A stretch of DNA of 53,862 bases. Source: an uncultured Lachnospiraceae bacterium. GTDB taxonomy: Bacteria; Bacillota; Clostridia; Lachnospirales; Lachnospiraceae. Below, one piece after another: positions 24,734 to 33,640 of this stretch (within the stretch, counting starts at the first letter, position 1; each line of letters starts with the position of its first letter). The DNA lies in assembly GCA_910577645.1 (NCBI GenBank), contig CAJTOL010000022.1, positions 1 to 53,862 on the forward strand, written 5' to 3'. The position numbers and the translations under genes are program-made. The notes under the pieces were generated by a model, which was not told the DNA's origin, made no database searches, and was given only the letters and a program-made list of their open reading frames with translations.

Positions 24734-25744
24734 TTAGAACTTACCTTCCTTGGCTGCTTCCTCGATGGAAACCGCTACTGCTACCGTCATACCAACCATG
24801 GGGTTGTTGCCGGCGCCGATAAGACCCATCATCTCTACGTGAGCCGGAACGGAAGAAGAACCGGCAAACTGAGCGTCAGAGTGCATACGGCCTAAGGTAT
24901 CTGTCATACCGTAGGAAGCCGGGCCTGCTGCCATGTTGTCGGGATGCAGGGTACGGCCGGTGCCGCCGCCGGATGCTACGGAGAAGTACTTCTTGCCTGC
25001 CTCTACACATTCCTTCTTGTAGGTACCTGCTACCGGATGCTGGAATCTGGTGGGATTGGTGGAGTTTCCGGTGATGGAAACGTCTACGTTCTCCTTCCAC
25101 ATGATTGCCACGCCCTCGCGAACATCGTTTGCACCGTAGCAGTTAACCTTTGAACGGGCACCGTCAGAGTAAGCGATGCGGTTTACTTCCTTTAACTCGC
25201 CGGTATAGTAATCGTACTGGGTTTCAACAAAGGTAAAGCCGTTGATTCTTGCGATAATCTGGGCAGCATCCTTTCCTAAACCATTTAAGATAACCCGCAG
25301 AGGTTTCTGGCGTACTTTGTTTGCCTTCTCGGCAATACCGATTGCGCCCTCTGCTGCTGCAAAAGACTCATGTCCTGCTAAGAAGCAGAAGCAGTCGGTC
25401 TCTTCTTCCAGAAGCATCTTGCCTAAATTGCCGTGGCCTAAACCAACTTTACGCTGATCGGCAACGGATCCGGGGATACAGAATGCCTGCAGGCCCTCGC
25501 CGATTGCTGCTGCCGCGTCTGCCGCCCTGGTGCAGCCTTTTTTGATTGCAATCGCTGCTCCCACAATGTATGCCCAGCAAGCGTTCTCGAAGCAGATAGG
25601 CTGGATGCCCTTAACCTGGTTATAAACGTCCAGGCCCGCGTCTTTTGTGATTTTCTCAGCTTCTTCCAGAGAAGCGATACCGTAGCTATTTAATACGGAA
25701 TTGATTTTGTCAATTCGTCTCTCATAAGATTCAAATAATGCCAT
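24734..25744 (-). CDS. GGGtGRT-family protein
   Basis: Member of the conserved clostridial family named for its motif, seen here as GGGTGRT at residues 259-265 (FSVASGGGTGRTLHPDN). Function not established; its partner is nearly always the NifU-like scaffold encoded just upstream. 336 aa, full length. Many Gly/Ala-rich segments (AAADAAAAIGEGLQAF, LGHGNLGKMLLEEETDCFCFLAGHESFAAAEGA) and several Cys (51, 56, 71, 89, 118, 120, 202, 246) suggest metal or sulfur chemistry. Ribosome site AAAGGAGG. Codon use is strongly biased, so it is probably highly expressed. It is second in a two-gene operon ended by the terminator at 24607-24641. Confidence 0.9.
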   Translation of the reverse strand: MALFESYERRIDKINSVLNSYGIASLEEAEKITKDAGLDVYNQVKGIQPICFENACWAYIVGAAIAIKKGCTRAADAAAAIGEGLQAFCIPGSVADQRKVGLGHGNLGKMLLEEETDCFCFLAGHESFAAAEGAIGIAEKANKVRQKPLRVILNGLGKDAAQIIARINGFTFVETQYDYYTGELKEVNRIAYSDGARSKVNCYGANDVREGVAIMWKENVDVSITGNSTNPTRFQHPVAGTYKKECVEAGKKYFSVASGGGTGRTLHPDNMAAGPASYGMTDTLGRMHSDAQFAGSSSVPAHVEMMGLIGAGNNPMVGMTVAVAVSIEEAAKEGKF

Positions 25745-25796
25745 GACTCAATGATCCTCCTTTAATTCATCTATCAATTGTTGGTTCCGGAAATAC

Positions 25797-26489
25797 TTAT
25801 TCTACTCTGGGGTCGATAATCTTCACTGCGTCAGCAACGCGGCCGTACTGGCCTTTTGCCTTCTCGTATGCAGTGTTTGCGTCGTCGCCCTTCTTGATGA
25901 AATCGGTCATCTTGCCAAGGTTTACAAACTGATAGCCGATGATCTGGTCGTCTTTGTCAAGAGCGATACCAGTAACATATCCTTCTGCCATTTCCAGATA
26001 ACGGGGGCCTTTCTTTAAGGTTCCGTACATAGTGCCTACCTGAGAACGTAAGCCCTTGCCTAAGTCCTCCAGACCTGCGCCGATGGGCAGACCGTCTTCG
26101 GAGAATGCGCTCTGAGTTCTGCCGTATACAATCTGTAAGAACAGTTCTCTCATAGCGGTATTGATTGCATCACATACCAAGTCAGTATTCAGTGCTTCCA
26201 GTAAGGTTCTGCCGGGAAGGATCTCTGCTGCCATAGCTGCGGAATGGGTCATACCGGAACATCCCAAAGTCTCTACCAGCGCTTCCTGGATGATGCCTTC
26301 CTTAACGTTTAAGGTCAGCTTGCAGGCGCCCTGCTGAGGCGCACACCAGCCTACGCCGTGGGTTAAACCGGAGATGTCAGCGATCTGCTTAGACTGTACC
26401 CATTTTGCTTCTTCCGGAATCGGAGCGGCGCCATGGTTAACGCCCTGTGCTACTGTACACATCTTTTCTACTTCATGTGAATAAATCAT
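25797..26489 (-). CDS. Iron-sulfur cluster assembly scaffold, NifU-like
   Basis: IscU/NifU-type scaffold paired with the GGGtGRT protein. Seen: Cys49 (GVGWCAPQQ), Cys56 (GACKLTL) and Cys77 in ETLGCSGMTHSAAMAAE, matching the three-cysteine cluster-building site of NifU N-domains, though the first pair is closer together than in IscU. 230 aa, longer than IscU (about 125-150), with a C-terminal extension. Ribosome site AAGGAG. 52 bp before the GGGtGRT gene. The pair may build or insert a cluster into one dedicated enzyme; this is inference. Confidence 0.85.
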   Translation of the reverse strand: MIYSHEVEKMCTVAQGVNHGAAPIPEEAKWVQSKQIADISGLTHGVGWCAPQQGACKLTLNVKEGIIQEALVETLGCSGMTHSAAMAAEILPGRTLLEALNTDLVCDAINTAMRELFLQIVYGRTQSAFSEDGLPIGAGLEDLGKGLRSQVGTMYGTLKKGPRYLEMAEGYVTGIALDKDDQIIGYQFVNLGKMTDFIKKGDDANTAYEKAKGQYGRVADAVKIIDPRVE

Positions 26490-26750
26490 GTTAAAACTCC
26501 TTTCAAATATGTAGTTTCGTGAAAAGCAGTAGTATGGATTGTTTATTTTTTCACATCATACCTGTCCTTATTTTCTCACAAAATCGTCATTTCGTCTATA
26601 CTTTTTCCAACTTTTTTCGCGGAATTTTAAGTAACAGCCAAGGCGGCGTGGAAGAAGATGCCCCGTCTAAACCGTCGCCTCTATTTTGCACATTAAAAAC
26701 GGTCCAAAACCCAAGGCTTCCGCCACGTTTCCTACAAAGTCCCACGCCTC
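26490..26750. other. Intergenic region, no gene seen
   Basis: Between the divergent scaffold and phospholipase D-like genes. Contains AT-rich sequence near the scaffold start and nothing coding on either strand; the 91-codon open frame on the plus strand lacks a ribosome site and looks like chance. I found no convincing minus-strand promoter. Confidence 0.5.
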
Positions 26751-26779
26751 TGGACAAATCCTCCCCCTTCCGCTATACT
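26751..26779 (+). promoter_or_regulatory. Promoter of the phospholipase D-like gene
   Basis: -35 TGGACA, 17-bp spacer, -10 TATACT, ending 19 bp before the ATG. Confidence 0.6.
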
Positions 26780-26798
26780 AAAGGCGGAGAGTGATAAA

Positions 26799-28259
26799 AT
26801 GAATACGGTAAAATCCTTTTTTCATAAACATTTTAAAATACTGATTCCCGTCTTTTTCCTGCTCTATCTGATTATCGGAGCCTGCGTTCCCTTTTTTTGT
26901 TACCAGCCTCTTTCTCCTGAGGCAAAGCAGCAGATCCGGGAGACAGAATATTACCAAAACAGCCCCGGCCCGGAGCGGGTTATGCTTCTTGAAACCAACA
27001 TAAGCGCCTGGGAAGAACGGATCCGCATGATCCAGCTTGCGGAAGAAGAAATCATTCTCTCAACCTTTGATTTCCGGGATGGGGAAGCTCCCAGAGATAT
27101 CCTTGCCCTTCTTCTTCACAAAGCGGAGGAAGGCGTACAGGTAAAAATCCTGGTAGACGGCTTTTCCGGCCTGATCCGGATGGAAGGCCGGGATCTTTTT
27201 TATGCCCTGTCCAGCCACCCGAATGTGGAGATCCGCATTTACAATCCTATTAATCCTCTCACTCCCTGGAAAACCCAGGGCCGGATGCACGACAAATACG
27301 TTATCGTAGACCAAACCGCCTTTCTTTTAGGCGGCCGCAATACTTTTGACTATTTTATCGGGGACTACCCCACTGACAGCCGCAGCTATGACAGAGAGGT
27401 TCTGGTATATAATCCGGAGCCGGAAAAAGGAGCCGGGCCGGGCCTTTTGCAGCTTCGGGATTATTTTGAATCCGTGTGGAACCTGCCTGTATGCCGGGTA
27501 TTTCATGATTCCCCAAAACTTGCGGAAAGAAAAGGCGTTAAAGCCCAGTTGGCGCTGCTAAAAGATCGCTATGACACCCTGGCGCTGTCCCGTCCGGATT
27601 TGTTCTCCCCGGAAAGGGCCTCCCATGTTCAATATTACAATGAAAACACTCTGGAAGCCGGGAAAATCACCTTAATCAGCAACCCCACCCACATTTACGG
27701 AAAAGAACCTGTTGTCTTTTCCGCCATCACGGATCTCATAGAAAACGCCCGCTCTTCCGTGATTTTCCACACTCCCTACATAGTTTTAAACGACTATATG
27801 TATGACTCCCTGAAAGAAGCTGCCAGCCAGGTTCCTGATATGAAAATCATGATCAATTCCGTGGAAAACGGAGATAACTTTTTCGCCTCCAGCGACTACA
27901 TCCGCCGTAAAAAACGGATGGCTTCCATGGGAATCCCCATCTATGAATACGACGGCGGTATGTCATACCACGGGAAATCCCTGGTTATTGATGAAACCCT
28001 CTCCCTGATTGGCTCCTATAATCTGGATCTACGCAGTACCTATGTGGACACCGAGCTGATGCTGGCAATCGAAAGCGCCGGCCTGGCGGCGGAGCTTACG
28101 GGACATATGGACAATTTTCACAAGGACTGCCGCAGGCTCCTGCCCGACGGCTCTTATGAAATTCCGGATCACATAACCGTGGCAGATGTTCCCGTATGGA
28201 AAAAGGCGGCATGGGCTATCGTAGGATTTTTTATGAAGCCCTTCCGGTTTCTGCTGTAA
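26799..28259 (+). CDS. Phospholipase D-family protein (cardiolipin-synthase-like)
   Basis: Membrane-anchored phospholipase D superfamily enzyme. Seen: one N-terminal membrane helix (about 12-33), then two HKD motifs: H164-x-K166-x4-D171 followed by FLLGGRN, and H391-x-K393-x4-D398 followed by LIGSYN. Both are intact. 486 aa with a single N-terminal helix. Its overall shape fits a cardiolipin synthase or a phosphatidyltransferase-type hydrolase, acting at the outer face of the membrane. Ribosome site GGAGAG. Single-gene unit with its own promoter. Confidence 0.85.
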   Translation: MNTVKSFFHKHFKILIPVFFLLYLIIGACVPFFCYQPLSPEAKQQIRETEYYQNSPGPERVMLLETNISAWEERIRMIQLAEEEIILSTFDFRDGEAPRDILALLLHKAEEGVQVKILVDGFSGLIRMEGRDLFYALSSHPNVEIRIYNPINPLTPWKTQGRMHDKYVIVDQTAFLLGGRNTFDYFIGDYPTDSRSYDREVLVYNPEPEKGAGPGLLQLRDYFESVWNLPVCRVFHDSPKLAERKGVKAQLALLKDRYDTLALSRPDLFSPERASHVQYYNENTLEAGKITLISNPTHIYGKEPVVFSAITDLIENARSSVIFHTPYIVLNDYMYDSLKEAASQVPDMKIMINSVENGDNFFASSDYIRRKKRMASMGIPIYEYDGGMSYHGKSLVIDETLSLIGSYNLDLRSTYVDTELMLAIESAGLAAELTGHMDNFHKDCRRLLPDGSYEIPDHITVADVPVWKKAAWAIVGFFMKPFRFLL

Positions 28260-28336
28260 TTCTGCTGTAAACGGATCTTTTGGGCTGCAACCGAACTTTC
28301 AGGGCTGGGGCTGAATCCTTAAGTCCGCAACCGGCC

Positions 28337-29188
28337 TTAATTTTTACAGCGGAAGTACACCAGCTTCACCCGGTTTCCTGCCGTAGTTGCCTCCCGCCGT
28401 ACCTCAAAAATACCCAATGATTCAATAAAAGGGGTAAATTTAGAGTGGCCGAAGTTTCTCACGTCGAAATCGGGGAAACGTTTGGCCAGCTGGTTTCTCA
28501 GCTCGCCGGAGAAAATCCAGCCGTCGTCGTCGGAGCAGCTTTCCGCAATACTGCGAACCTCTTTTTTAAACTTTTTAAGACTTAAGCTGTTGCGGGAAGC
28601 CGGGGAATCCTTGGCTTCTTTGGCGGATTTTTTGGATTTAGCCGAAGCTGCGGCGGCGCTTCCATCGGCGGCCTTCTTTTTTCCGGAAGCAGAAGCGGCC
28701 TCCGGTTCCTTGGCGGCTGCGGCGGCCTCTGCCTTCTCTTCTTTTAAAATCGCATTTAATAAGAGGTCAAGATACTTAAATTCATTGCAGGCAGTTACAA
28801 AAGGAAGAGGCGTTTTGCTCTCCCCCATCCCCAGCACATACATACCTGATTCTCTTAAGCGGGCTACCAGGCGGGTAAAATCGCTGTCTGAGGATGCAAT
28901 GCAGAAGCCGTCCACGTTTTCAGAATAAAGAATGTCCATAGCGTCAATAATCATAGCTGAATCTGTGGCGTTTTTGCCGGTGGTATAGCTGTATTGCTGA
29001 ATGGGGATAATAGAATTTTCCAAAAGCACCTGTTTCCAGGACCCCAGTTTAGGGCTGGTCCAGTCCCCATAAATCCTTTTGTAAGTGGCCACCCCTTTGC
29101 TGGCGGTCTCATCCAGAATAATTTTTACATATTTGTCGGAAATATTATCCGCATCAATTAAAATGGCAATCTTTAAATCTTTGTCCAT
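28337..29188 (-). CDS. NYN-domain protein with LOTUS/OST-HTH C-terminus
   Basis: PIN-like NYN domain at about residues 1-140, with the acidic metal-binding residues in AILIDADNIS, NATDSAMIIDAMDIL and SSDSDFTRL; expected to be a nuclease acting on RNA. A low-complexity Ala/Lys/Glu linker follows at about 150-205. The C-terminal domain (KKFKKEVRSIAESC, GELRNQLAKRFPDFDVRNFG) matches the OST-HTH/LOTUS RNA-binding fold. 283 aa; ribosome site AGGGAGAGGA. Divergent from endonuclease IV with only 44 bp between. Target unknown. Confidence 0.85.
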   Translation of the reverse strand: MDKDLKIAILIDADNISDKYVKIILDETASKGVATYKRIYGDWTSPKLGSWKQVLLENSIIPIQQYSYTTGKNATDSAMIIDAMDILYSENVDGFCIASSDSDFTRLVARLRESGMYVLGMGESKTPLPFVTACNEFKYLDLLLNAILKEEKAEAAAAAKEPEAASASGKKKAADGSAAAASAKSKKSAKEAKDSPASRNSLSLKKFKKEVRSIAESCSDDDGWIFSGELRNQLAKRFPDFDVRNFGHSKFTPFIESLGIFEVRREATTAGNRVKLVYFRCKN

Positions 29189-29232
29189 ATTCCTCTCCCT
29201 TTTTGCCCTCTCTCTTTATGAAAGGAGTTTTT

Positions 29233-30075
29233 ATGTTTTCTATCGGTACTCATATTTCCTCTGCCAAAGGATATCTTCACATGGGAAAAGACGCCCTTTC
29301 CATTGGCGCCAATACCCTGCAGTTTTTTGCCAGAAATCCCCGGGGCAGTAAATCCAAACCTCTAAATATCCCGGATCTTCAGGCTTTTCATCAATTTTTG
29401 GAGGAGCATGGATTTGCTCCTATTGTGGGCCACGCCCCCTACACCTTAAACCCCTGTTCTAAGGATCCGGGGCTTCGCAAGCTGGCCGCGGAAATGTTTC
29501 GTGAGGATCTGGCTCTTATGAATTATATTCCGGGAAATTACTATAATTTCCATCCCGGAAGCCACTTAGGCCAGGGTTTTGACTCCGGCTCCCAATATAT
29601 CGTTCAGATGTTAAATACGGTTATGACGCCGGATCAGCCTACCACGGTTCTCCTTGAAACCATGTCCGGAAAAGGCACGGAGATCGGCCGTACTTTTGAA
29701 GAGCTGGCCCGGATTCTGGAGAAGGCTGACCCGGCTCTCTCTCCCAAACTTGGCATTTGTCTGGATTCCTGCCACCTCTCTGACGCCGGGTATGATCTGA
29801 TGGAAGGCCTTGATAAAACTCTGGAGGAACTTGACTCTTGTATAGGGCTGAAACGTGTGAAAGCGTTCCACTTAAATGACAGTCAGAACCCCAGAGGCAG
29901 CCGCAAGGACCGCCATGCCTCCATCGGCCAGGGATATTTGGGCCTGGAAGGGATTTGCCGGATCATGAATCATCCCAAGCTGCGGCATCTGCCCTTTATT
30001 CTGGAGACCCCTCAGGATCTGGAAGGCCACGGGAAAGAAATCGCGGTTTTAAAAGAGCATTTTGGGGAAGGCTGA
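29233..30075 (+). CDS. nfo: Deoxyribonuclease IV (apurinic endonuclease)
   Basis: AP endonuclease IV of base-excision repair, a TIM barrel with three Zn ions. Seen: FSIGTHISSAKGY start, FHPGSHLG, GICLDSCHLSDAGYD, KAFHLNDSQNPRGSRKDRHASIGQG and FILETP, i.e. the full set of His, Asp and Glu metal ligands. 280 aa, usual length. Start set at ATG 29233 after GAAAGGAG; the frame runs 10 codons further with no ribosome site. Confidence 0.95.
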   Translation: MFSIGTHISSAKGYLHMGKDALSIGANTLQFFARNPRGSKSKPLNIPDLQAFHQFLEEHGFAPIVGHAPYTLNPCSKDPGLRKLAAEMFREDLALMNYIPGNYYNFHPGSHLGQGFDSGSQYIVQMLNTVMTPDQPTTVLLETMSGKGTEIGRTFEELARILEKADPALSPKLGICLDSCHLSDAGYDLMEGLDKTLEELDSCIGLKRVKAFHLNDSQNPRGSRKDRHASIGQGYLGLEGICRIMNHPKLRHLPFILETPQDLEGHGKEIAVLKEHFGEG

Positions 30076-30086
30076 CGGTTCCCCAA
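30062..30086 (-). terminator. Weak hairpin between convergent nfo and ABC exporter genes
   Basis: TTGGGGAA and TTCCCCAA with a 9-base loop, overlapping the nfo stop. On the minus strand it follows the ABC gene stop by 19 bp and is trailed by a short T-run, so it may terminate that operon. Confidence 0.4.
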
Positions 30087-30104
30087 TGCTCCTGCTCTCT
30101 ATAC

Positions 30105-31856
30105 TTACATGGAAATCGCAAACTGACTGTTATACAGCTTTGCGTAAAATCCGCCTTTCTCCAGCAATTCCTGGTGCTTTCCCTGCTCCACAATATGTCC
30201 GCTCTCCATAACCAGAATCACGTCTGCCTCCTTGATGGTGGAAAGGCGGTGGGCCACAATAAAGCTGGTGCGCCCTTCCATCATCTTGGCAAAGGCCTTC
30301 TGAATCCGGATCTCAGTCCGGGTATCAATGGATGATGTGGCCTCGTCTAAAATCAGCATAGGAGGCAGACACAGCATAACCCTGGCAATACACAAAAGCT
30401 GTTTCTGTCCCTGGGAAAGATTTCCGCCGTCCTCTCCCATAACCGTATCATAGCCCTGAGGCATTTTCCGGATAAAGCTGTGGGCATGGGCTTCCTTTGC
30501 CGCCTGAATCACTTCCTCCAAAGAGGCGTCCGGACGGCCATAGGCGATATTTTCCCGGATGGTGCCGGATTTGAGCCAGGTTTCCTGGAGAACCATACCA
30601 TAGTTGGCCCGCAGGCTCTTTCGGGTAATATTCCGGATATCTATTCCATCCACCTTTACGCTTCCCGAATTCACATCATAAAAACGCATTAACAGGTTAA
30701 TAACCGTAGTCTTTCCGCAGCCGGTAGGCCCTACAATGGCCACTCTCCGGCCCGGCTCTACCTGAAGATTCAGGTTTTCTATCAGCTTTGTCTCCGGATT
30801 ATAGGAAAAATCCACATGGCAGAGATCTACTTTTCCCGTTGCCTGTTTTAAATCCAAGGCGTCCGGCTTATCTTCCGGAAGAGCCTCCTCGTCAATCAGC
30901 GCAAACACCCGGGCTGCAGAAGCCAGAGCGTTTTGAAGCTCTGTAACCACGCCTGAAATCTCATTAAAGGGCTTTGTGTACTGGTTGGCATAGCTTAAAA
31001 AGCTGGTAAGCTGACCTACCGAAATCAGGCCCCTGATAGCGGCATAGGATCCGGCAAGGCCCACTGCGGCATACACAATACTGTTGACAAACCGGGTAGC
31101 CGGATTGGTAATAGAAGAAAAGAATGTGGCCTTTAAGCTGTATCCTGCCAGACGGTTGTTAATCTCTTCAAAGTCCTTCTGTATCTCTTCTCCTCTGCCA
31201 AAGGCCTGAACCACCTTGAGATTCCCCAGCATCTCGTCTACCAGGCCGGTAAGCTGGCCTCTGGTCTCCGACTGATGATGGAACATGGTATAAGTTTTTT
31301 TGGCGATAAAGCTGGCCACCACCAGGGACAGAGGGGTAAGAACCACTACCACAATTGTAATCAGGGGATTGATGGACAGCATAAACAAAAGGGTTCCCAG
31401 GATGGTCATAATCCCGGTAAAGAGCTGAGTAAAGCCCATGAGAAGGCCCTCGGAAAACTGGTCAATATCCGTAATCACCCGGCTGATAATATCCCCGGAT
31501 GAGTGGGAATCCAGATAGCTGATGGGCAGCACTTCCAGACGGTTAAAGGCCTGCGTCCGGATATCCATCACAACCCGGTACGTAATCCGATTGTTAATAT
31601 GGTTCATCATCCACTGAGACAAGGCCGTTACCGCCACCGCCGCCAAAATCTTTCCCAAAATAGCGGAAAGTCCTGAAAAATCCACCTTCCCGGGGGCAAT
31701 AATCAGATCCACTCCCTGACCGATTAAAATCGGCACATACAGAGTCAGGGCTACCGTGATAAATGCCAGAATCAGAGAAGATCCCACTCCTAATTTATAT
31801 TGGCGGATAGAGAGAAGAATTCGCTTTAGAGTCTTGCTGTTTTCTTTCTTTTTCAT
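30105..31856 (-). CDS. ABC exporter half-transporter, consensus catalytic site
   Basis: Fused membrane domain (six helices) and ATPase. Seen: Walker A GPTGCGKTT, Q-loop YGMVLQETWL, signature LSQGQKQ and Walker B with catalytic Glu, MLILDEATSS, then the H-loop VAHRLSTI. Start set at ATG 31856 after GAGGAGG; the frame goes 44 codons further upstream inside the previous gene. 583 aa. It starts one base after the stop of the partner half-transporter, with which it very likely forms a heterodimer. Cargo unknown: drug, lipid or peptide. Confidence 0.92.
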   Translation of the reverse strand: MKKKENSKTLKRILLSIRQYKLGVGSSLILAFITVALTLYVPILIGQGVDLIIAPGKVDFSGLSAILGKILAAVAVTALSQWMMNHINNRITYRVVMDIRTQAFNRLEVLPISYLDSHSSGDIISRVITDIDQFSEGLLMGFTQLFTGIMTILGTLLFMLSINPLITIVVVVLTPLSLVVASFIAKKTYTMFHHQSETRGQLTGLVDEMLGNLKVVQAFGRGEEIQKDFEEINNRLAGYSLKATFFSSITNPATRFVNSIVYAAVGLAGSYAAIRGLISVGQLTSFLSYANQYTKPFNEISGVVTELQNALASAARVFALIDEEALPEDKPDALDLKQATGKVDLCHVDFSYNPETKLIENLNLQVEPGRRVAIVGPTGCGKTTVINLLMRFYDVNSGSVKVDGIDIRNITRKSLRANYGMVLQETWLKSGTIRENIAYGRPDASLEEVIQAAKEAHAHSFIRKMPQGYDTVMGEDGGNLSQGQKQLLCIARVMLCLPPMLILDEATSSIDTRTEIRIQKAFAKMMEGRTSFIVAHRLSTIKEADVILVMESGHIVEQGKHQELLEKGGFYAKLYNSQFAISM

Positions 31857-31857
31857 G

Positions 31858-33612
31858 CTACTGCACCTCCTCTTTGGAAAGCTGGGATAAGCAGATTTCC
31901 TGGTAAACCTGGCAGGTTTCCAAAAGCTCTTTATGAGTTCCTGCTCCCGCCAGCCTTCCGTCATCCAAAACCAGAATCTTGTCCGCATTTTTAATGGTTG
32001 CGGCTCTCTGGGAAACGATAAACACCGTCATATTTTCTGTATCTCTTTTAATGGCCTGGCGCAGTCTGGCATCCGTGGCAAAATCCAGGGCAGAAGCGCT
32101 GTCATCCATAATCAAAATCTCCGGCCGCCGCACCAGGGCTCTGGCAATGGTAAGACGCTGGCGCTGGCCTCCCGACAGGTTGTGGCCTCCCTGGCTCACA
32201 AGCAGATCAAGACCTCTCTTCTTTTCTTCCACAAACTCCCTGGCCTGAGCGGTTTCTAAGGCCCTATAAATTTCTTCGTCCGCAGCTTCTTCCCTGCCCC
32301 ATTTCATGTTGTCCCTCAGACTTCCCTTAAACAGCACTGCCTTTTGGGGAACCACACCTATGGCATTTCGAAGAGAATCCAGTTTCTTCTCTCTTACATC
32401 CGCTCCGTCAATCAGCACCGCTCCGTCTGTGACATCATAAAATCTGGGAATCAGATTTACCAGAGTAGATTTACCGGATCCGGTGCCGCCGATAATGCCG
32501 ATAGTCTCCCCTGCACTGGCAGAAAAGGAAATATCGGTAAGGGACGGTTCCTTTGCCCCTTTGTAGGTAAAGGTTACATGATCAAAGCGGACTTTCGCAG
32601 CGCCGCCCTTTTCTGCCGCCGGAGATTTTGCAGGCCTGCCCTCTCCTGCCCTGACGCTTTCTGTAATGCTGGGCGTAATCTCAAAAACACTGTCCACCCG
32701 GTTCATGCTGGCCATGGCTTTGGAAATCAGAATAATCAGGTTTGCAAGCTTAATCAGCTCCACCAGGATCTGGGACATATAGTTGACCAGGGCCACCACC
32801 TTTCCCTGGGACAGAATACCGGCATCCACCTGCTTTGCCCCTACCCAGATGAGAACTACGATAGCGCAGTTAATCACCACATAGGTCACCGGATTTAAAA
32901 GGGCGGCAATTTTTCCCACAAATATCTGGAGCTTTACCAACAGATCGTTTTCCCCTGCAAAGCGCGCTCTCTCGCTTTCCTGCCGGTTAAAGGCCCGGAT
33001 CACCCGGACTCCCAGCAGATTTTCCCTGGTAGACAGGGTTACTTTGTCCAGCTGTTTTTGAACTTTTTTATAGAGGGGCATGCTGATCAGCAAAATCCCA
33101 AATACCACTGCTGACAAAAGGGGAATGGCGCAGGCAAATACCAATGCGCCTTTAAAATCCACGGTAAATGCCATTATCATGGCTCCGAATACCACGAATG
33201 GGGATCGAAGAAACAGCCTTAGAACCATATTGACCCCATTCTGCACCGTATTGATATCGCTGGTCATACGGGTAATCAACGTAGAGGTTCCTATGGTGTC
33301 AATTTCTGAATAAGACAAACGGTTAATATGGGCAAACAGATCGTTTCTCAGGGCAGTCCCTGTGCCAATTGCAGACCTGGCGGCAAAATACTGAGCCGTC
33401 AAAGAGCAGGCAATGCCGATAACTGCCAAAAGCGCCAGAAGTCCTCCCATTTTTAATATGTAGGACACATCCCGGTTCCGGATTCCCACATCAATCATAC
33501 TGGCAACTACCAAAGGTACAAACAACTCAAAGCTTGCCTCCAGCATCTTAAACAGGGGCGCAATAATGCTCTCCTTTCTGTAAGCTTTCATGTACCCTAA
33601 AAGTCGTTTCAT
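31858..33612 (-). CDS. ABC exporter half-transporter, degenerate catalytic site
   Basis: Partner of the gene just downstream. Six membrane helices, then an ATPase domain: Walker A GGTGSGKSTLV, signature LSGGQRQ, Walker B ILIMDDSAS. The catalytic Glu after Walker B is replaced by Asp, and the H-loop reads VSQRAAT, with Gln in place of the usual His. Both changes are typical of the non-hydrolysing partner in heterodimeric exporters. 584 aa; ribosome site GGAGGAATA. Confidence 0.9.
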   Translation of the reverse strand: MKRLLGYMKAYRKESIIAPLFKMLEASFELFVPLVVASMIDVGIRNRDVSYILKMGGLLALLAVIGIACSLTAQYFAARSAIGTGTALRNDLFAHINRLSYSEIDTIGTSTLITRMTSDINTVQNGVNMVLRLFLRSPFVVFGAMIMAFTVDFKGALVFACAIPLLSAVVFGILLISMPLYKKVQKQLDKVTLSTRENLLGVRVIRAFNRQESERARFAGENDLLVKLQIFVGKIAALLNPVTYVVINCAIVVLIWVGAKQVDAGILSQGKVVALVNYMSQILVELIKLANLIILISKAMASMNRVDSVFEITPSITESVRAGEGRPAKSPAAEKGGAAKVRFDHVTFTYKGAKEPSLTDISFSASAGETIGIIGGTGSGKSTLVNLIPRFYDVTDGAVLIDGADVREKKLDSLRNAIGVVPQKAVLFKGSLRDNMKWGREEAADEEIYRALETAQAREFVEEKKRGLDLLVSQGGHNLSGGQRQRLTIARALVRRPEILIMDDSASALDFATDARLRQAIKRDTENMTVFIVSQRAATIKNADKILVLDDGRLAGAGTHKELLETCQVYQEICLSQLSKEEVQ

Positions 33613-33640
33613 AGCAAGTATTCCTCCAAAGTTTTTATAA

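Noticed and set aside
28482..28928. 148-codon plus-strand frame inside the NYN gene
   Set aside because: Mirror of the Ala/Lys-rich linker; no start signal, and the minus-strand protein has clear domains.
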